Source: CAVQZC01 sp963718315
GTDB taxonomy: Bacteria > Actinomycetota > Thermoleophilia > Gaiellales > JAICJC01
Direction: 5' to 3'
Assembly: GCA_963718315.1 (NCBI GenBank)
Contig: CAVQZC010000014.1
Location: 1 to 42,987, forward strand
DNA: 42,987 bases
Shown: positions 33,153 to 41,838 of the stretch, piece by piece
Layout: each line of letters begins with the position of its first letter
Numbering within the stretch: the stretch's first letter is position 1
Notes under the pieces: generated by a model
Told to the model about the DNA's origin: nothing
The model's database searches: none
What the model saw: only the letters and a program-made list of their open reading frames with translations
Translations under genes and position numbers: made by a program

Positions 33153-33483
33153 TCTCGTCTGTCCTGGAGCCTGCCGTCGCGCGGACCGCGGGTCAGCCGC
33201 GTGAGCCAGCGATCAGCTCGGCCAGCGGGTCGCCGCGCTTGCGATGCCGACCGCCGCGCCAGCACTCTCCCAGAGGCGGCCTGGTCTCCAAGATGCCCGG
33301 CTGCAGAGGCCGAGGCGTCCTAGCCAGCTTGGGGCACGTGCGAGATGCGCGGAGGCTCGCCGTTGCCGCGCAGCGCGGGGTGCGGTTTACCCGAAGGACG
33401 GTTCAGCGGTTCCGCCGATGCGGCGTCTGCTGCTTGCTGGCAGTCTCAGGCGGTGGGCAAGATGCCGGAAAGGAGTATCTGTC
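33153..33483. other. 331-nt gap, possible relic
   Basis: The minus strand carries a short coding-like tail, ECWRGGRHRKRGDPLAELIA, then GSRG, stop near 33199. There is also a fragment of the dispersed repeat. No whole gene is seen. Confidence 0.3.
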
Positions 33484-33801
33484 ATGTCGACCTCACCGCC
33501 GGTTGAGTCCAAGTCGGCAGCAGACGGCGATTCGCTGTCCGGCTACTGGCTGGGGGATTGTGAGGGCTTCGCAGTTCTCACGCCGCATGGCCGTGTCGGG
33601 TTTGTGGAGTCGGTCGAGACGGATGCGTCCGGCCATCGGATGCTCGTCATCGCCGGTGGCCTGTTCCGGCGTCGCCGGCTGCTCGCCGACGCGGACGATG
33701 TCACCGAGCTGGACGCCCGACGGATGCGGGTTGTCCTCGAGCACTCCCCCGAGGTGCTCGAGGGCGCGCTCGACAGCGAGCGCGAGGGGGTGACGGGCTG
33801 A
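33484..33801 (+). CDS. PRC-barrel-like small protein
   Basis: The 105-residue protein starts at ATG 33484 after GGAAAGGAG. It reads SGYWLGDCEGFAVLTPHGRV, then GFVESVETDASGHRMLVIAG, then FRRRRLLADADDVTELDARR, a beta-rich PRC-barrel-like domain of the sort seen beside stress genes. Its TGA overlaps the ATG of the universal stress protein gene (33799-33803), so they are co-translated. No catalytic residues are visible. Confidence 0.65.
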   Translation: MSTSPPVESKSAADGDSLSGYWLGDCEGFAVLTPHGRVGFVESVETDASGHRMLVIAGGLFRRRRLLADADDVTELDARRMRVVLEHSPEVLEGALDSEREGVTG

Positions 33802-34235
33802 TGGCCGGTATCGTGGTCGGAATCGACGGTTCGAGTTGCTCTCGGGACGCGCTCCGATTTGGCGCGGCCGAGGCCAGGCTGCGGGGTGAACCGTTGCGCG
33901 TGGTCTGCGTCTGGCACACGCCGGCTGCGGCCTATGCCGGGGGAGGGTTGATTCCCGAACTCGGCGAGGACACGTACCGGTCGAGTGCACGGCGGATGGC
34001 GGAGGATGAGCTGGCTGACGTACTGGGTGTGAATGGCGAAGGCGCCCGTCGGATCGAGTTGCGCGAGGGGAACGCGGCGGAGGCTCTGATCGAGGCGTCG
34101 CGGGATGCGTCGATGCTGGTGGTTGGGTCGCGCGGGCGGGGAGGGTTCGCGAGGCTGTTGCTGGGCTCCGTGAGCCAGCAGTGCGCGGGCCATGCACAAT
34201 GCCCCGTGGTGATCGTTCGCGAGTCGACCGAGTAG
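33801..34235 (+). CDS. Universal stress protein (UspA family)
   Basis: The 144-residue single USP domain reads MAGIVVGIDGSSCSRDALRF at the N-terminus. Its ATP-binding end, LVVGSRGRGGFARLLLGSVS, then QQCAGHAQCPVVIV, matches G-2x-G-9x-G(S/T). It is ATG-coupled to the PRC-barrel-like gene. The cation ATPase gene follows after 153 nt on the same strand. In Mycobacterium tuberculosis a USP (Rv1996) neighbours the P-type ATPase ctpF, so a stress-responsive pairing is likely here too. Confidence 0.9.
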   Translation: MAGIVVGIDGSSCSRDALRFGAAEARLRGEPLRVVCVWHTPAAAYAGGGLIPELGEDTYRSSARRMAEDELADVLGVNGEGARRIELREGNAAEALIEASRDASMLVVGSRGRGGFARLLLGSVSQQCAGHAQCPVVIVRESTE

Positions 34236-34388
34236 GTGGGGCTGGCCCGATGCGCCGGCGCTCGGCGAGCACCGTCCCAGGCACGCCTCCGCAACCCGGA
34301 CTCCGCGGGCTCAGCTCCGACGAGGCTGCCCCACGCCTCCCACAGCATTGGCCTAACGAGCTCCGCCGGCGGGGCGGGGGGCTACGGA

Positions 34389-37178
34389 ATGCGTGAAGAC
34401 CACCAGCAGGCGTCTGGTTCGGATGGATCGGTGAACGGACTCCACCCGACCGGGCGGGTCGATCGGTTGCTGGGGGATCTCCGATCCTCGCCCAAGGGGT
34501 TGTCGTCGCGGGAGGCCGAACGGCGATTGCTGCAGTTTGGTGCGAATATCCTCGAGCGCCGGGGGGGCCGGAAGTGGCCGCGGAGTCTGGCGCGTCAGCT
34601 CACCCATCCACTGGCGCTGTTGCTGTGGGCGGCGGCGGGCCTGGCATGGATCGCGGGGATCGGCGTGGTCGCGATCGCGATCGTGGCGGTGATCGTGATC
34701 AACGCGGTGTTCGCATTCGTTCAGGAGGCCCAGGCGGAGCGGGCGGTCGAGGCGCTGGCGCAGTACCTGCCGAGCGAAGCGAAGGTGCTCCGCGATGGTG
34801 GGACGCGGGTGATCGACGCCTCGTTGCTGGTGCCGGGTGATGTGCTGGTGGTCGAGGAGGGCGATGGTGTGTCGGCGGATGCGCGGATCCTGACCGGGGG
34901 CGTGGAGGTTGACCTGTCGACGCTCACCGGCGAGTCGATGCCGGCGTACCGCTCGGCGGACCTCGTCGAGTGGCGTGGGCCGCTGCTGCAGGCGCGCGAC
35001 GTGGTGTTCTCCGGCACGACCTGTACCGGGGGCGAGGCGACAGCGGTCGTGTTTGCGACCGGCATGCATACCGAGATTGGGCGGATCGCGGCGTTGTCGG
35101 AGCGGGTGCAGGTGGATGAGAGCCCGCTTGAGCGACAGGTGCGGCGGGTGGCGTGGCTGATCGCGCTGATCGCCGTCGTGACCGGCGCTCTGTTCATCCC
35201 GGTGGCGATGTTCGGAGCCGGACTGTCGCTCACCAACGCGGTCGTGTTCGCCGTGGGATTACTGGTTGGGAACGTGCCGGAGGGGTTGTTGCCGGTGATC
35301 ACGCTTGCCTTGGCGGTGGGTGGGCGCGAGCTGGTGCGTCGCGGCGCAGTGGTGAAGCGGTTGAGCGCGATCGAAACGCTCGGCTCAACCAGCGTGATCT
35401 GCACGGACAAGACCGGAACCCTGACCGAGAACCGAATGCGCGTGACCAGCATCTGGATGGGCGGTGCCGAACGGTCCGCAGACGCCATTGTGAACGACAG
35501 GCGCGCGGACTCCCCCGCCGTGCAGTCCCCAGCGGATCCCACTCTCAGCCTGGCGGTGGTGATGGCGAGCTGCAACAACGCCCAGGCCGGCGGCTCAGAT
35601 GAGCGGCTGGGTGATCCCACCGAGCTCGCGTTGCTGGACGCCGCAGCGGCTCTCGGAGCCAATGTGGATCACGAGGAACGCCTGCGGCGGCGGCGAGCAC
35701 AGTTTCATTTCGATCCGGCGCTGAAGCTGATGTCCACGCTGGATTCGCGCGACGGCGGGGTCTGGGTCGATACCAAGGGCGCGCCCGAGATGGTCGTACC
35801 GCGGTGCGTCACCGCCACGTGGGCGGACGGAACGGAGCAGGCCATCGACGATCACGTACGAGACGCAGTGACCCGTGCGGTCGACGCATACGCAGATCGA
35901 GGGCTGCGGGTACTCGCGCTTGCAACGCGGCGGCTGCAACCCGACGACCCGCTGCCCGAACACCGCCAGCAGGCCGAAACAGGCCTCTCGTTGCTGGGCT
36001 TGGTGGCGATGCTCGATCCGCCACGCGCCGAGGTCGCCGCGGCTGTGGCAACCTGCCGCCACGCCGGGATTCGGATCATCATGGTCACCGGGGATCATCC
36101 ACATACGGCGACCGCGATCGCATACCAGGTCGGACTCACCGGGCCGAACCCCACAATCATCACCGGTGAACAACTGGCTGCGATGAGCGAGGATGCGCTC
36201 GATGACGTGCTCCTCGGCGCCGAGGAGCTGATCTTCGCGCGCAGCTCGCCCGAGGAGAAGCTGCGGATTGCCGACGCGCTGCGCGCGCAGGGCAAGGTCG
36301 TGGCGATGACCGGAGACGGCGTGAACGACGCCCCCGCGCTTCGCCGCGCCGACATCGGCATAGCCATGGGCCAGTCCGGCACCGACGTCGCCCGCGAGGC
36401 CTCAGTGATGGTGCTCACCGACGACAACTTCGCGACCATCGCCACCGCCGTCCAAGCCGGTCGACGCGTCTACGACAACATCCGCAAGTTCATGGTCTAC
36501 ATCTTCGCCCACACCACTCCCGAGGTGACGCCGTTCCTGGTCTTCGCACTGGCCGGCGGTGCCATCCCGCTGCCACTGACCGTGCTGCAACTGCTTGCTT
36601 TCGACGTCGGCACCGAAACTCTCCCCGCACTGGCCCTTGGCCGTGAGCCGGCCGAGCCGGGTCTGATGGATCGCCCCCCACGCCCGCGCTCAGAAGGGAT
36701 CATCCGACGATCGATGCTGCTGCGCGCCTGGCTGTTCCTGGGGTTGATCTGCGCGGCACTGGCGATGTCCGGATTCTTCTACGTCCTCGTCCAGGCAGGC
36801 TGGCACCTCGGTGATCCCACCGGCCCCGGCCACCCACTCCATCACGCCTACCAGCAAGCCACCACCATGACCATGCTGGGGATGATCACCGGCCAGATAG
36901 GCACCGCCTTCGCCGCCCGCACCGAGCGCGCGTCGCTCCGCTCCGTCGGCGTGTTCGGGAACCACCTCCTGCTCTGGGGCATCGGATTCGAACTCGCACT
37001 GGCAGCACTCCTGATCTACGCACCTCCATTCCAGCACCTGCTCGGCACCGCCGCCCTCAACCCCACCCAACTCGCCATCGTCACCCCGTTCCCATTCATC
37101 GTTTGGGGCGCCGACGAGCTCCGCCGATACCTCATCAGACGACATTCCGCAGACGACCGCACAACCACCATGAAATAG
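34389..37178 (+). CDS. P2-type cation-transporting ATPase
   Basis: The 929-residue protein has a cation-ATPase N domain (LSSREAERRLLQFGANIL), TM1-2 near 80-125, and an actuator with VDLSTLTGESMPAYRS (TGES). TM4 carries VGNVPEGLLPVITLALAVGG (PEGLL), and VICTDKTGTLTENRM holds Asp340. The N/P domains contain KGAPEM, MVTGDHPHTA and MTGDGVNDAPALRRADIGIA. About six more TM helices complete the family. NVPEGLL and the KRLSAIETLGSTSVI context resemble the Na+/K+-type (IIC-like) and CtpF-like pumps more than heavy-metal pumps. There is no metal-binding N domain. ATG 34389 starts just after a G-rich run; the upstream in-frame extension to 34236 lacks conservation. Confidence 0.9.
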   Translation: MREDHQQASGSDGSVNGLHPTGRVDRLLGDLRSSPKGLSSREAERRLLQFGANILERRGGRKWPRSLARQLTHPLALLLWAAAGLAWIAGIGVVAIAIVAVIVINAVFAFVQEAQAERAVEALAQYLPSEAKVLRDGGTRVIDASLLVPGDVLVVEEGDGVSADARILTGGVEVDLSTLTGESMPAYRSADLVEWRGPLLQARDVVFSGTTCTGGEATAVVFATGMHTEIGRIAALSERVQVDESPLERQVRRVAWLIALIAVVTGALFIPVAMFGAGLSLTNAVVFAVGLLVGNVPEGLLPVITLALAVGGRELVRRGAVVKRLSAIETLGSTSVICTDKTGTLTENRMRVTSIWMGGAERSADAIVNDRRADSPAVQSPADPTLSLAVVMASCNNAQAGGSDERLGDPTELALLDAAAALGANVDHEERLRRRRAQFHFDPALKLMSTLDSRDGGVWVDTKGAPEMVVPRCVTATWADGTEQAIDDHVRDAVTRAVDAYADRGLRVLALATRRLQPDDPLPEHRQQAETGLSLLGLVAMLDPPRAEVAAAVATCRHAGIRIIMVTGDHPHTATAIAYQVGLTGPNPTIITGEQLAAMSEDALDDVLLGAEELIFARSSPEEKLRIADALRAQGKVVAMTGDGVNDAPALRRADIGIAMGQSGTDVAREASVMVLTDDNFATIATAVQAGRRVYDNIRKFMVYIFAHTTPEVTPFLVFALAGGAIPLPLTVLQLLAFDVGTETLPALALGREPAEPGLMDRPPRPRSEGIIRRSMLLRAWLFLGLICAALAMSGFFYVLVQAGWHLGDPTGPGHPLHHAYQQATTMTMLGMITGQIGTAFAARTERASLRSVGVFGNHLLLWGIGFELALAALLIYAPPFQHLLGTAALNPTQLAIVTPFPFIVWGADELRRYLIRRHSADDRTTTMK

Positions 37179-37199
37179 CCAAGCCGCTGCGGCCATCGT

Positions 37200-37207
37200 C
37201 GCGGCGG
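37200..37207 (+). terminator. Right arm of a hairpin after the cation ATPase
   Basis: CCGCTGCG (37184-37191) and CGCGGCGG (37200-37207) pair with one T:G wobble over an 8-nt loop, 5 nt after the ATPase stop. It is short, with no T-run. Confidence 0.4.
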
Positions 37208-37444
37208 TGTGCACAGAAGCAGCAGCCTTGGCGCCAGGATCGGCGAGGCAGGCCCGCGAACCGTCATGTCGACATCGGCGTTGCCGCCGGAAACACCGGC
37301 ATCCGCCGCGGAGTCACGACTTAGCGCGCGGAAATCCCGCACGGCGCATCGGCGGATCCGCCGATGCCGAGAAGAAGTGCAGCTCGTAGTGTGGAGTCGA
37401 CCCGGAGGTCTTGGTATGTGGTCGGTTGTCCGAAGACAGCGTCG

Positions 37445-38206
37445 ATGGGCCGGCAGGTACACCAGCCGCTGCCGCAAGCTGTCGGCGTGTACCGCACGCT
37501 GATCCTCGTACTGCTGGCCGCTGGGTGCGCGGGCGGCGGCGCCGTCTCGCACGGGTCGAGCCTGGCGCCCGCATCGACCGGCACCGGGCAACCCATCAGT
37601 CAGCCGCCGACGACGATCGCGCCGGTGCGTCGCTACTCGGCGGTCGTCTCCGAGATCGGGCCGGCCCGTCGCGCGGCGATGATCCACACCGGCTCCTGGC
37701 GCCCTGGCTGTCCGGTCGCAATCGGCGACCTGCGCTTGCTCCGAGTCGGGTACTGGGGATTCGATGGGCGTCCCCACAGGGGCACCCTCGTCGTCAACCA
37801 GCGGGCGGTCGAGCCGGTCGTCGGCGCGTTCAGGGCGCTTTGGCGCTCGCGCTTCCCGATTCGGCGGATGAGCCCTGTCGAAGCGTACGGCGCAAGCGAC
37901 GAGCAGTCGATGATGGCCGACAACACGTCTGCGTTCAACTGCCGTGGCGTACCCGGCTCCACCGTCTGGTCGCAGCACGCCTACGGGCTCGCGATCGACA
38001 TCAACCCTCTCGAGAACCCGGAGGTGCGCGGCGGGGTCGTCGACCCACCGACCGCAGCACAGTACGCGGACCGCCGATTGCACGCCCCCGGGATGATCCA
38101 TCCCGGCGGCGCAGCCGTGCGGGCGTTCTCGGCCATCGGCTGGGGGTGGGGCGGCTCCTGGCACTCGCTGAAGGACTGGCAACACTTCTCCGCCAACGGC
38201 CTCTGA
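37445..38206 (+). CDS. M15-family D-alanyl-D-alanine carboxypeptidase-like lipoprotein
   Basis: The 253-residue protein has lipobox VLLAAGC (residues ~22-28) after a short signal, then a Ser/Pro/Thr linker. The M15_4-type domain has STVWSQHAYGLAIDINPLEN (SxHxxGxAxD zinc site) and GWGWGGSWHSLKDWQHFSAN (W..D..HF, catalytic Asp and zinc His). It probably trims cell-wall peptides outside the membrane. Start options are ATG 37445 (chosen) and GTG 37487, which would give an unusually short signal. It lies about 270 nt after the cation ATPase on the same strand. Confidence 0.75.
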   Translation: MGRQVHQPLPQAVGVYRTLILVLLAAGCAGGGAVSHGSSLAPASTGTGQPISQPPTTIAPVRRYSAVVSEIGPARRAAMIHTGSWRPGCPVAIGDLRLLRVGYWGFDGRPHRGTLVVNQRAVEPVVGAFRALWRSRFPIRRMSPVEAYGASDEQSMMADNTSAFNCRGVPGSTVWSQHAYGLAIDINPLENPEVRGGVVDPPTAAQYADRRLHAPGMIHPGGAAVRAFSAIGWGWGGSWHSLKDWQHFSANGL

Positions 38207-38214
38207 AGGCCGGT

Positions 38215-38480
38215 CCGTGCGTGATCGCCGCCGGCTCTGGTTGCCCGGCCGGAGTGACCGGCACGAAGTCGACTCCGTCCGGCGTGTCGAGGTAGCCATG
38301 CGCCCGGCCGGCGATGCCAAAAGGGGTCGTACGGCCAGACGATCCGCCTGGTGCGCGGATCGATGATGACCACGCGATGGTTGTAGTCGTCGTTGACGGC
38401 GATCATGCCGTGCGGCAGCGTCGCCGCCAGGCTGAGATGGTCGAGCCTGCCGGGACCGGAGCTGACCCGACCTACGTCGA
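38215..38480 (-). pseudogene. Remnant of an NHL/PQQ-like propeller C-terminus
   Basis: Read leftward: LDHLSLAATLPHGMIAVNDD, YNHRVVIIDPRTRRIVW, then after a slip FGIAGRAHGYLDTPDGVDF, then VPVTPAGQPEPAAITHG. This matches the final propeller blade of secreted proteins of this group (NDDYNxRVxxIDPRTxxIVWQYG, YLxxPDGVD). Upstream blades are missing and the frame slips at least once, so it is a 3' relic. Confidence 0.55.
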
Positions 38481-38490
38481 AGCGCGCCGA

Positions 38491-38769
38491 TCAAGGTGCC
38501 GAGAGCTCGCGCTTGGCTTCCTCCTCCATCCGCTCGAGACGGGTGTAGTAGTCGGGGAACTCGTTGAGATGGGCGAGCGCGATCTTCGCCGTGGTTTCCG
38601 GGTCGTCATCCGTCACGTTGGTGGCTGGATCGCGCAGGCCGTGCTCTAGTTCGATATTCATGCCTCGGCGGAACTCGTGGACGTCGAACGGAGCTGAATC
38701 CCACTCGATCCCGATCGCTGCCCCCACATCGCGTGCTTGAACGTCGCTGATCAGCTGCGGCTCGGACAT
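38491..38769 (-). CDS. DUF5661 family protein
   Basis: The 92-residue acidic helical protein starts at ATG 38769. It reads AAIGIEWDSAPFDVHEFRRG, then MNIELEHGLRDPATNVTDDD, then AKIALAHLNEFPDYYTRLER. The IELEHG and AHLxEFPDYYxRL motifs mark the DUF5661 family. Its function is unknown. It sits downstream of the heavy-metal ATPase, separated by a strong hairpin, so it is probably transcribed alone. Confidence 0.75.
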   Translation of the reverse strand: MSEPQLISDVQARDVGAAIGIEWDSAPFDVHEFRRGMNIELEHGLRDPATNVTDDDPETTAKIALAHLNEFPDYYTRLERMEEEAKRELSAP

Positions 38770-38803
38770 TTCAATCTCCAGACGTCGGTTCGGGAAGGAT
38801 CAT

Positions 38804-38833
38804 CCCCGAGGTGGCTCGGCGGCCACATCGGGG
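38804..38833 (-). terminator. Terminator-like hairpin after the heavy-metal ATPase
   Basis: CCCCGA+GTGGC (38804-38815) pairs with GCCAC+TCGGGG (38822-38833) around a 6-nt loop, with one internal G/A mismatch. It lies 27 nt past the ATPase stop (minus strand). Confidence 0.6.
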
Positions 38834-38860
38834 ACTACGCGTGTTCTCTGGTTGGTGGGC

Positions 38861-40728
38861 TTAGCCGCGTAGTGCTCGTAGTGCGTTGAGGATGACGGCG
38901 AGATCGATCGCTTCCTGGAAGAGGGCGCCTGCGACCGGTGTGAGGTATCCGGCGGCGGCGACGGCCATGGCGGCGAGGCTGAGTCCCATTCCGGCGAGCA
39001 CGCTCTGGCGGGCGATGTGGAGTGATCGTCGGCCGGTGTGCACTGCATCTGCTACTCGATCGATCCGGTCGACGGTGATGACGGCGTCGGCGGTCTCTGA
39101 GGACACGGTGGCGCCGGCCATGCCCATCGCGATGCCGAGGTCTGCCAGTGCCAGCGCGGGTGCGTCGTTCACTCCATCACCGACCATGATCACTGGGCGC
39201 AGGTCCGGGTCGTCGCGCAGCCGGCGGACGACTTCGAGTTTCTCCTCGGGGGACTGCTCGGCGTAGACGCGGTCGACTCCGAGCTCGCGACCGACCCGTT
39301 CGGCCACCGATCGGCGGTCGCCGGATACCATCGCGACGTGGAGGATCCCCTCGCGCGCAGTCGTTTGACGATCGGATCGGCGTCCGGGCGCAACTCGTCG
39401 GCCATCACGATCACGCCGCCGACGTGACCGTCGACGCAGACGAGCACGTGCGCCTCGCCGGAGCCGTGGCCGGGCAGCACCGCAGCGGCGGAGATCTCGT
39501 TCTCGTCTACTCCCGTCGCAGCATGAACGCACGGCTTCCGACCGCCACCTCGTGGCCGTCGACCACTGCCGCGAATGCCCTGACCGGGTACCTCTCGGAC
39601 GTCGGTCGGGGTGACGAGCGGGAGGCCGGCATCGTTCGCGGCGCGTACGAGCGCGTCACCGAGCACGTGAGCCGACATCTGGTCGACCGAGGCGGCCAGC
39701 GCGAGCACCTGTCCGGGTTGGTGATCGCGGTAGGTGACGATGTCGCGGACGTCGGGCGTTCCGACGGTGAGCGTGCCGGTCTTGTCGAACAGGACGGTCC
39801 GCGCTTCGCCGAGCGTCTCGATCGCCCCCGCGCCCTTGACGATCACGCCGCAGCGGGCGGCACGCGAGAGGCCGGAGACCAGCGCGATCGGCGCGGCCAG
39901 GATCAGCGGGCAGGGCGTGGCGACGACCACCACCGCCAGTGCGCGCACGGGGTCGCCGCTGATCGCCCACGCGAGCGCAGCCGCGATCAGCGTCGCCGGG
40001 AGGAAGAAGCCGGCGTAGCGGTCGGCCATGCGAACGAACGGGGCTCGGTGCGCCTGCGCCTGCTCGACCAGGCGAACGAGCGCCGCGTAGGCGCTCTCCG
40101 CCGCCGGCCTGTCGGCGCGCACATCGAACGGGGAGCCGGCGTTCGCCGATCCGCTCAGCACAGGCATGCCCGGTCCGATCGTGACCGGCAACGGCTCGCC
40201 GCTCAGCGTGCTCGTGTCGACGACGGCCTCCGCGCCGACCACGGTGCCGTCGACGGGCACCACCTCGCCGGTGCGGACAACCACGACGTCGCCGGTCTCG
40301 ACCTGGGCGACCGGCACCTGCTCGAGCCGATCTCCGACGCGCAGCTGGGCCACCTTGGGGGCTCGCTGGATAAGCGCCGTCAGCTCACGCCGCGCGCGTG
40401 TCGAGGCGATGTCCTCCAGCGTCTGGCCACCCGAGAACATGAGGCCGATGATCACGCCCGCAAACTCCTCACCCAGCGCGAGCGCCCCCACCATCGCCAC
40501 CAGCGCGATCGTGTCGACCCCCATGTGATGATCGACGATCACCGTTCGGCCCACCTCGAACGCGAGCTCGGCAGCCAGCACCACCACCGCCGCGGCCCAC
40601 ACATCACTCGCCGCCGCGTGCTCACCCGAGAGATACAAGGCGCCGCCGACCAGTATCGACAGCGCAGCCACCGTCGCCAGAATCCGCGCACGATGAACAA
40701 CCAACCAGACACCGGCGCGACGCCCCAA
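38861..40728 (-). CDS. Heavy-metal P-type ATPase (P1B), frameshifted
   Basis: Leftward from TTG 40728: an N-terminal RILATVAALSILVGGALYLS TM pair, ELAFEVGRTVIVDHHMGVDT, the actuator AVVDTSTLSGEPLPV, the TM metal site VVVATPCPLILAAPIALVSG (TPCP where many have CPC or SPC), and VLFDKTGTLTVGTPDV. P-domain parts are MVSGDRRSVAERVGR and MVGDGVNDAPALALADLGIA. No N-terminal HMA/CxxC domain exists. The frame leaves at about 39568, returns near 39515, and slips once more near 39350; correct residues appear in the alternate frame (AVVDGHEVAVGSRAFMLRR). The start is uncertain because a possible ATG 40790 is out of frame. The metal is not predictable beyond a soft or transition metal. Confidence 0.8.
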
Positions 40729-40850
40729 CCCGGACGCCCCCGCCCGCGGGCCACTCCTACCCCAACCGACGGTACCCGTTCAGAGGCCATACCCCACTAT
40801 CGGCGAACCACGTCCTCGTGCGCATCCGTGCCCCCGCCGAACCCTGCGTC

Positions 40851-40880
40851 GTAGAACCCCGCATCGTGTGCGGGAACTAC
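40851..40880 (-). terminator. Hairpin between the tiny membrane-protein gene and the ATPase start
   Basis: CCCGCA/TGCGGG (40858-40863, 40869-40874) with flanking GTAG/CTAC (40851-40854, 40877-40880) form a two-part stem. On the minus strand it lies just after the stop at 40898 and could end that transcript or mark the ATPase leader. Confidence 0.45.
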
Positions 40881-40897
40881 ACCTAGGGGTCTGCCTA

Positions 40898-41056
40898 TCA
40901 GTGTTTGGGCCGGGAGGGCGCGTGCTGGCGACCGAGGTCGAGTGCGATCGCCAGCAACAGTGTTCCGGCCCAGATGTTGACGGGGTTCCATAGCAGTGGT
41001 GCGTGGTCGCCGATCGTGTTTGCGATCAGCCAAATGACGAACCAGAGGAGCGTCAT
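40898..41056 (-). CDS. Tiny single-TM membrane protein (52 aa)
   Basis: ATG 41056 follows AGGAGGTC, a near-ideal ribosome site. The sequence MTLLWFVIWLIANTIGDHAP, then LLWNPVNIWAGTLLLAIALD, then LGRQHAPSRPKH has two hydrophobic stretches joined by GDHAPLLWNP. It lies between the nitroreductase and the heavy-metal ATPase on the same strand and is probably co-transcribed. The function is unknown; small hydrophobic proteins near P-type pumps sometimes modulate them. Confidence 0.65.
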   Translation of the reverse strand: MTLLWFVIWLIANTIGDHAPLLWNPVNIWAGTLLLAIALDLGRQHAPSRPKH

Positions 41057-41095
41057 TGCTGGACCTCCTGTTCCGAAGGACGTGGTTCAGTTCGG

Positions 41096-41590
41096 CTACC
41101 GAGCGGGGGGTGGCGGTTCGAAGACGACGACCGCGGTCTGGTGGGGGCGCCGGGCTGCGTAGCTGTCGAGGTTCTTGTCCAGTTCGCGCCAGCGCTGCCA
41201 CAGCCGGTCGCGCTCCGCGCCGAGTGCACACCTGCCGACCACCTCACGCCGGCTTCCGTCGGCCAGCTCGACCTTCGCCCGTGGATTGGCCTGCAGGTTC
41301 AGCCACCAGGCCGGCTCGGCGGCGCCCCAACCGTTCATGGCCATCGTGACCAGGTTCGGCCCGTCGTCGTAGTAGCCCAGGATCACGCGTCGTGGCCTGC
41401 CGGTGTGTCGACCGGTGGTTGTCAGCCGCAAGGCGCCCCACTTGCCTGGACGTGCGGCCCAGAGCCCCTTCCGGCCATTGCTTGCGCGCACCACGGCTCG
41501 GTGTGCGTCCCAGAACACCTTCATGAGCCAGCGCGGCGGCAGATTCATCCGCCGTCGGGCGGTCCTTGCGTGGTCAGTGTGGGCCGACAT
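41096..41590 (-). CDS. Ddn-like deazaflavin (F420)-dependent nitroreductase family protein
   Basis: The 164-residue protein reads LWAARPGKWGALRLTTTGRH, then TGRPRRVILGYYDDGPNLVT, then MAMNGWGAAEPAWWLNLQAN, then PRAKVELADGSRREVVGR. This is the split-barrel Ddn family (TTGRxTGxxRxxxL, GxxxxPxWxxNLxAxP). Members use F420H2, and some act on quinones or nitro compounds. ATG 41590 fits GGAGG upstream; the GTG at 41599 would be too close. It is 39 nt from the tiny membrane-protein gene. Confidence 0.85.
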   Translation of the reverse strand: MSAHTDHARTARRRMNLPPRWLMKVFWDAHRAVVRASNGRKGLWAARPGKWGALRLTTTGRHTGRPRRVILGYYDDGPNLVTMAMNGWGAAEPAWWLNLQANPRAKVELADGSRREVVGRCALGAERDRLWQRWRELDKNLDSYAARRPHQTAVVVFEPPPPAR

Positions 41591-41838
41591 GTCGACCACC
41601 TCCGATGCTCATTGGTGACACGTCAAGGGTTTCACTCCAGCGGTCCTCCGCGCATCGGCAGGAACCCGGATTGAGGCTTCGGACAAGTACGACCTCGCCG
41701 GCAGTCCACGTCGACGTAGCGCGATGGGCTAGGTGCGGGCATACGTAGCCGCCCGCAGCAAGGATCGGGGGCTGGGCCGATGCGGATGGGGTGGCCTGGC
41801 GCGAGACTTCGGATGGCATATGGAAGGAGATGAGATTG

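Noticed and set aside
34353..35069. Minus-strand open frames across the cation ATPase
   Set aside because: The ATPase motifs on the plus strand account for the sequence.
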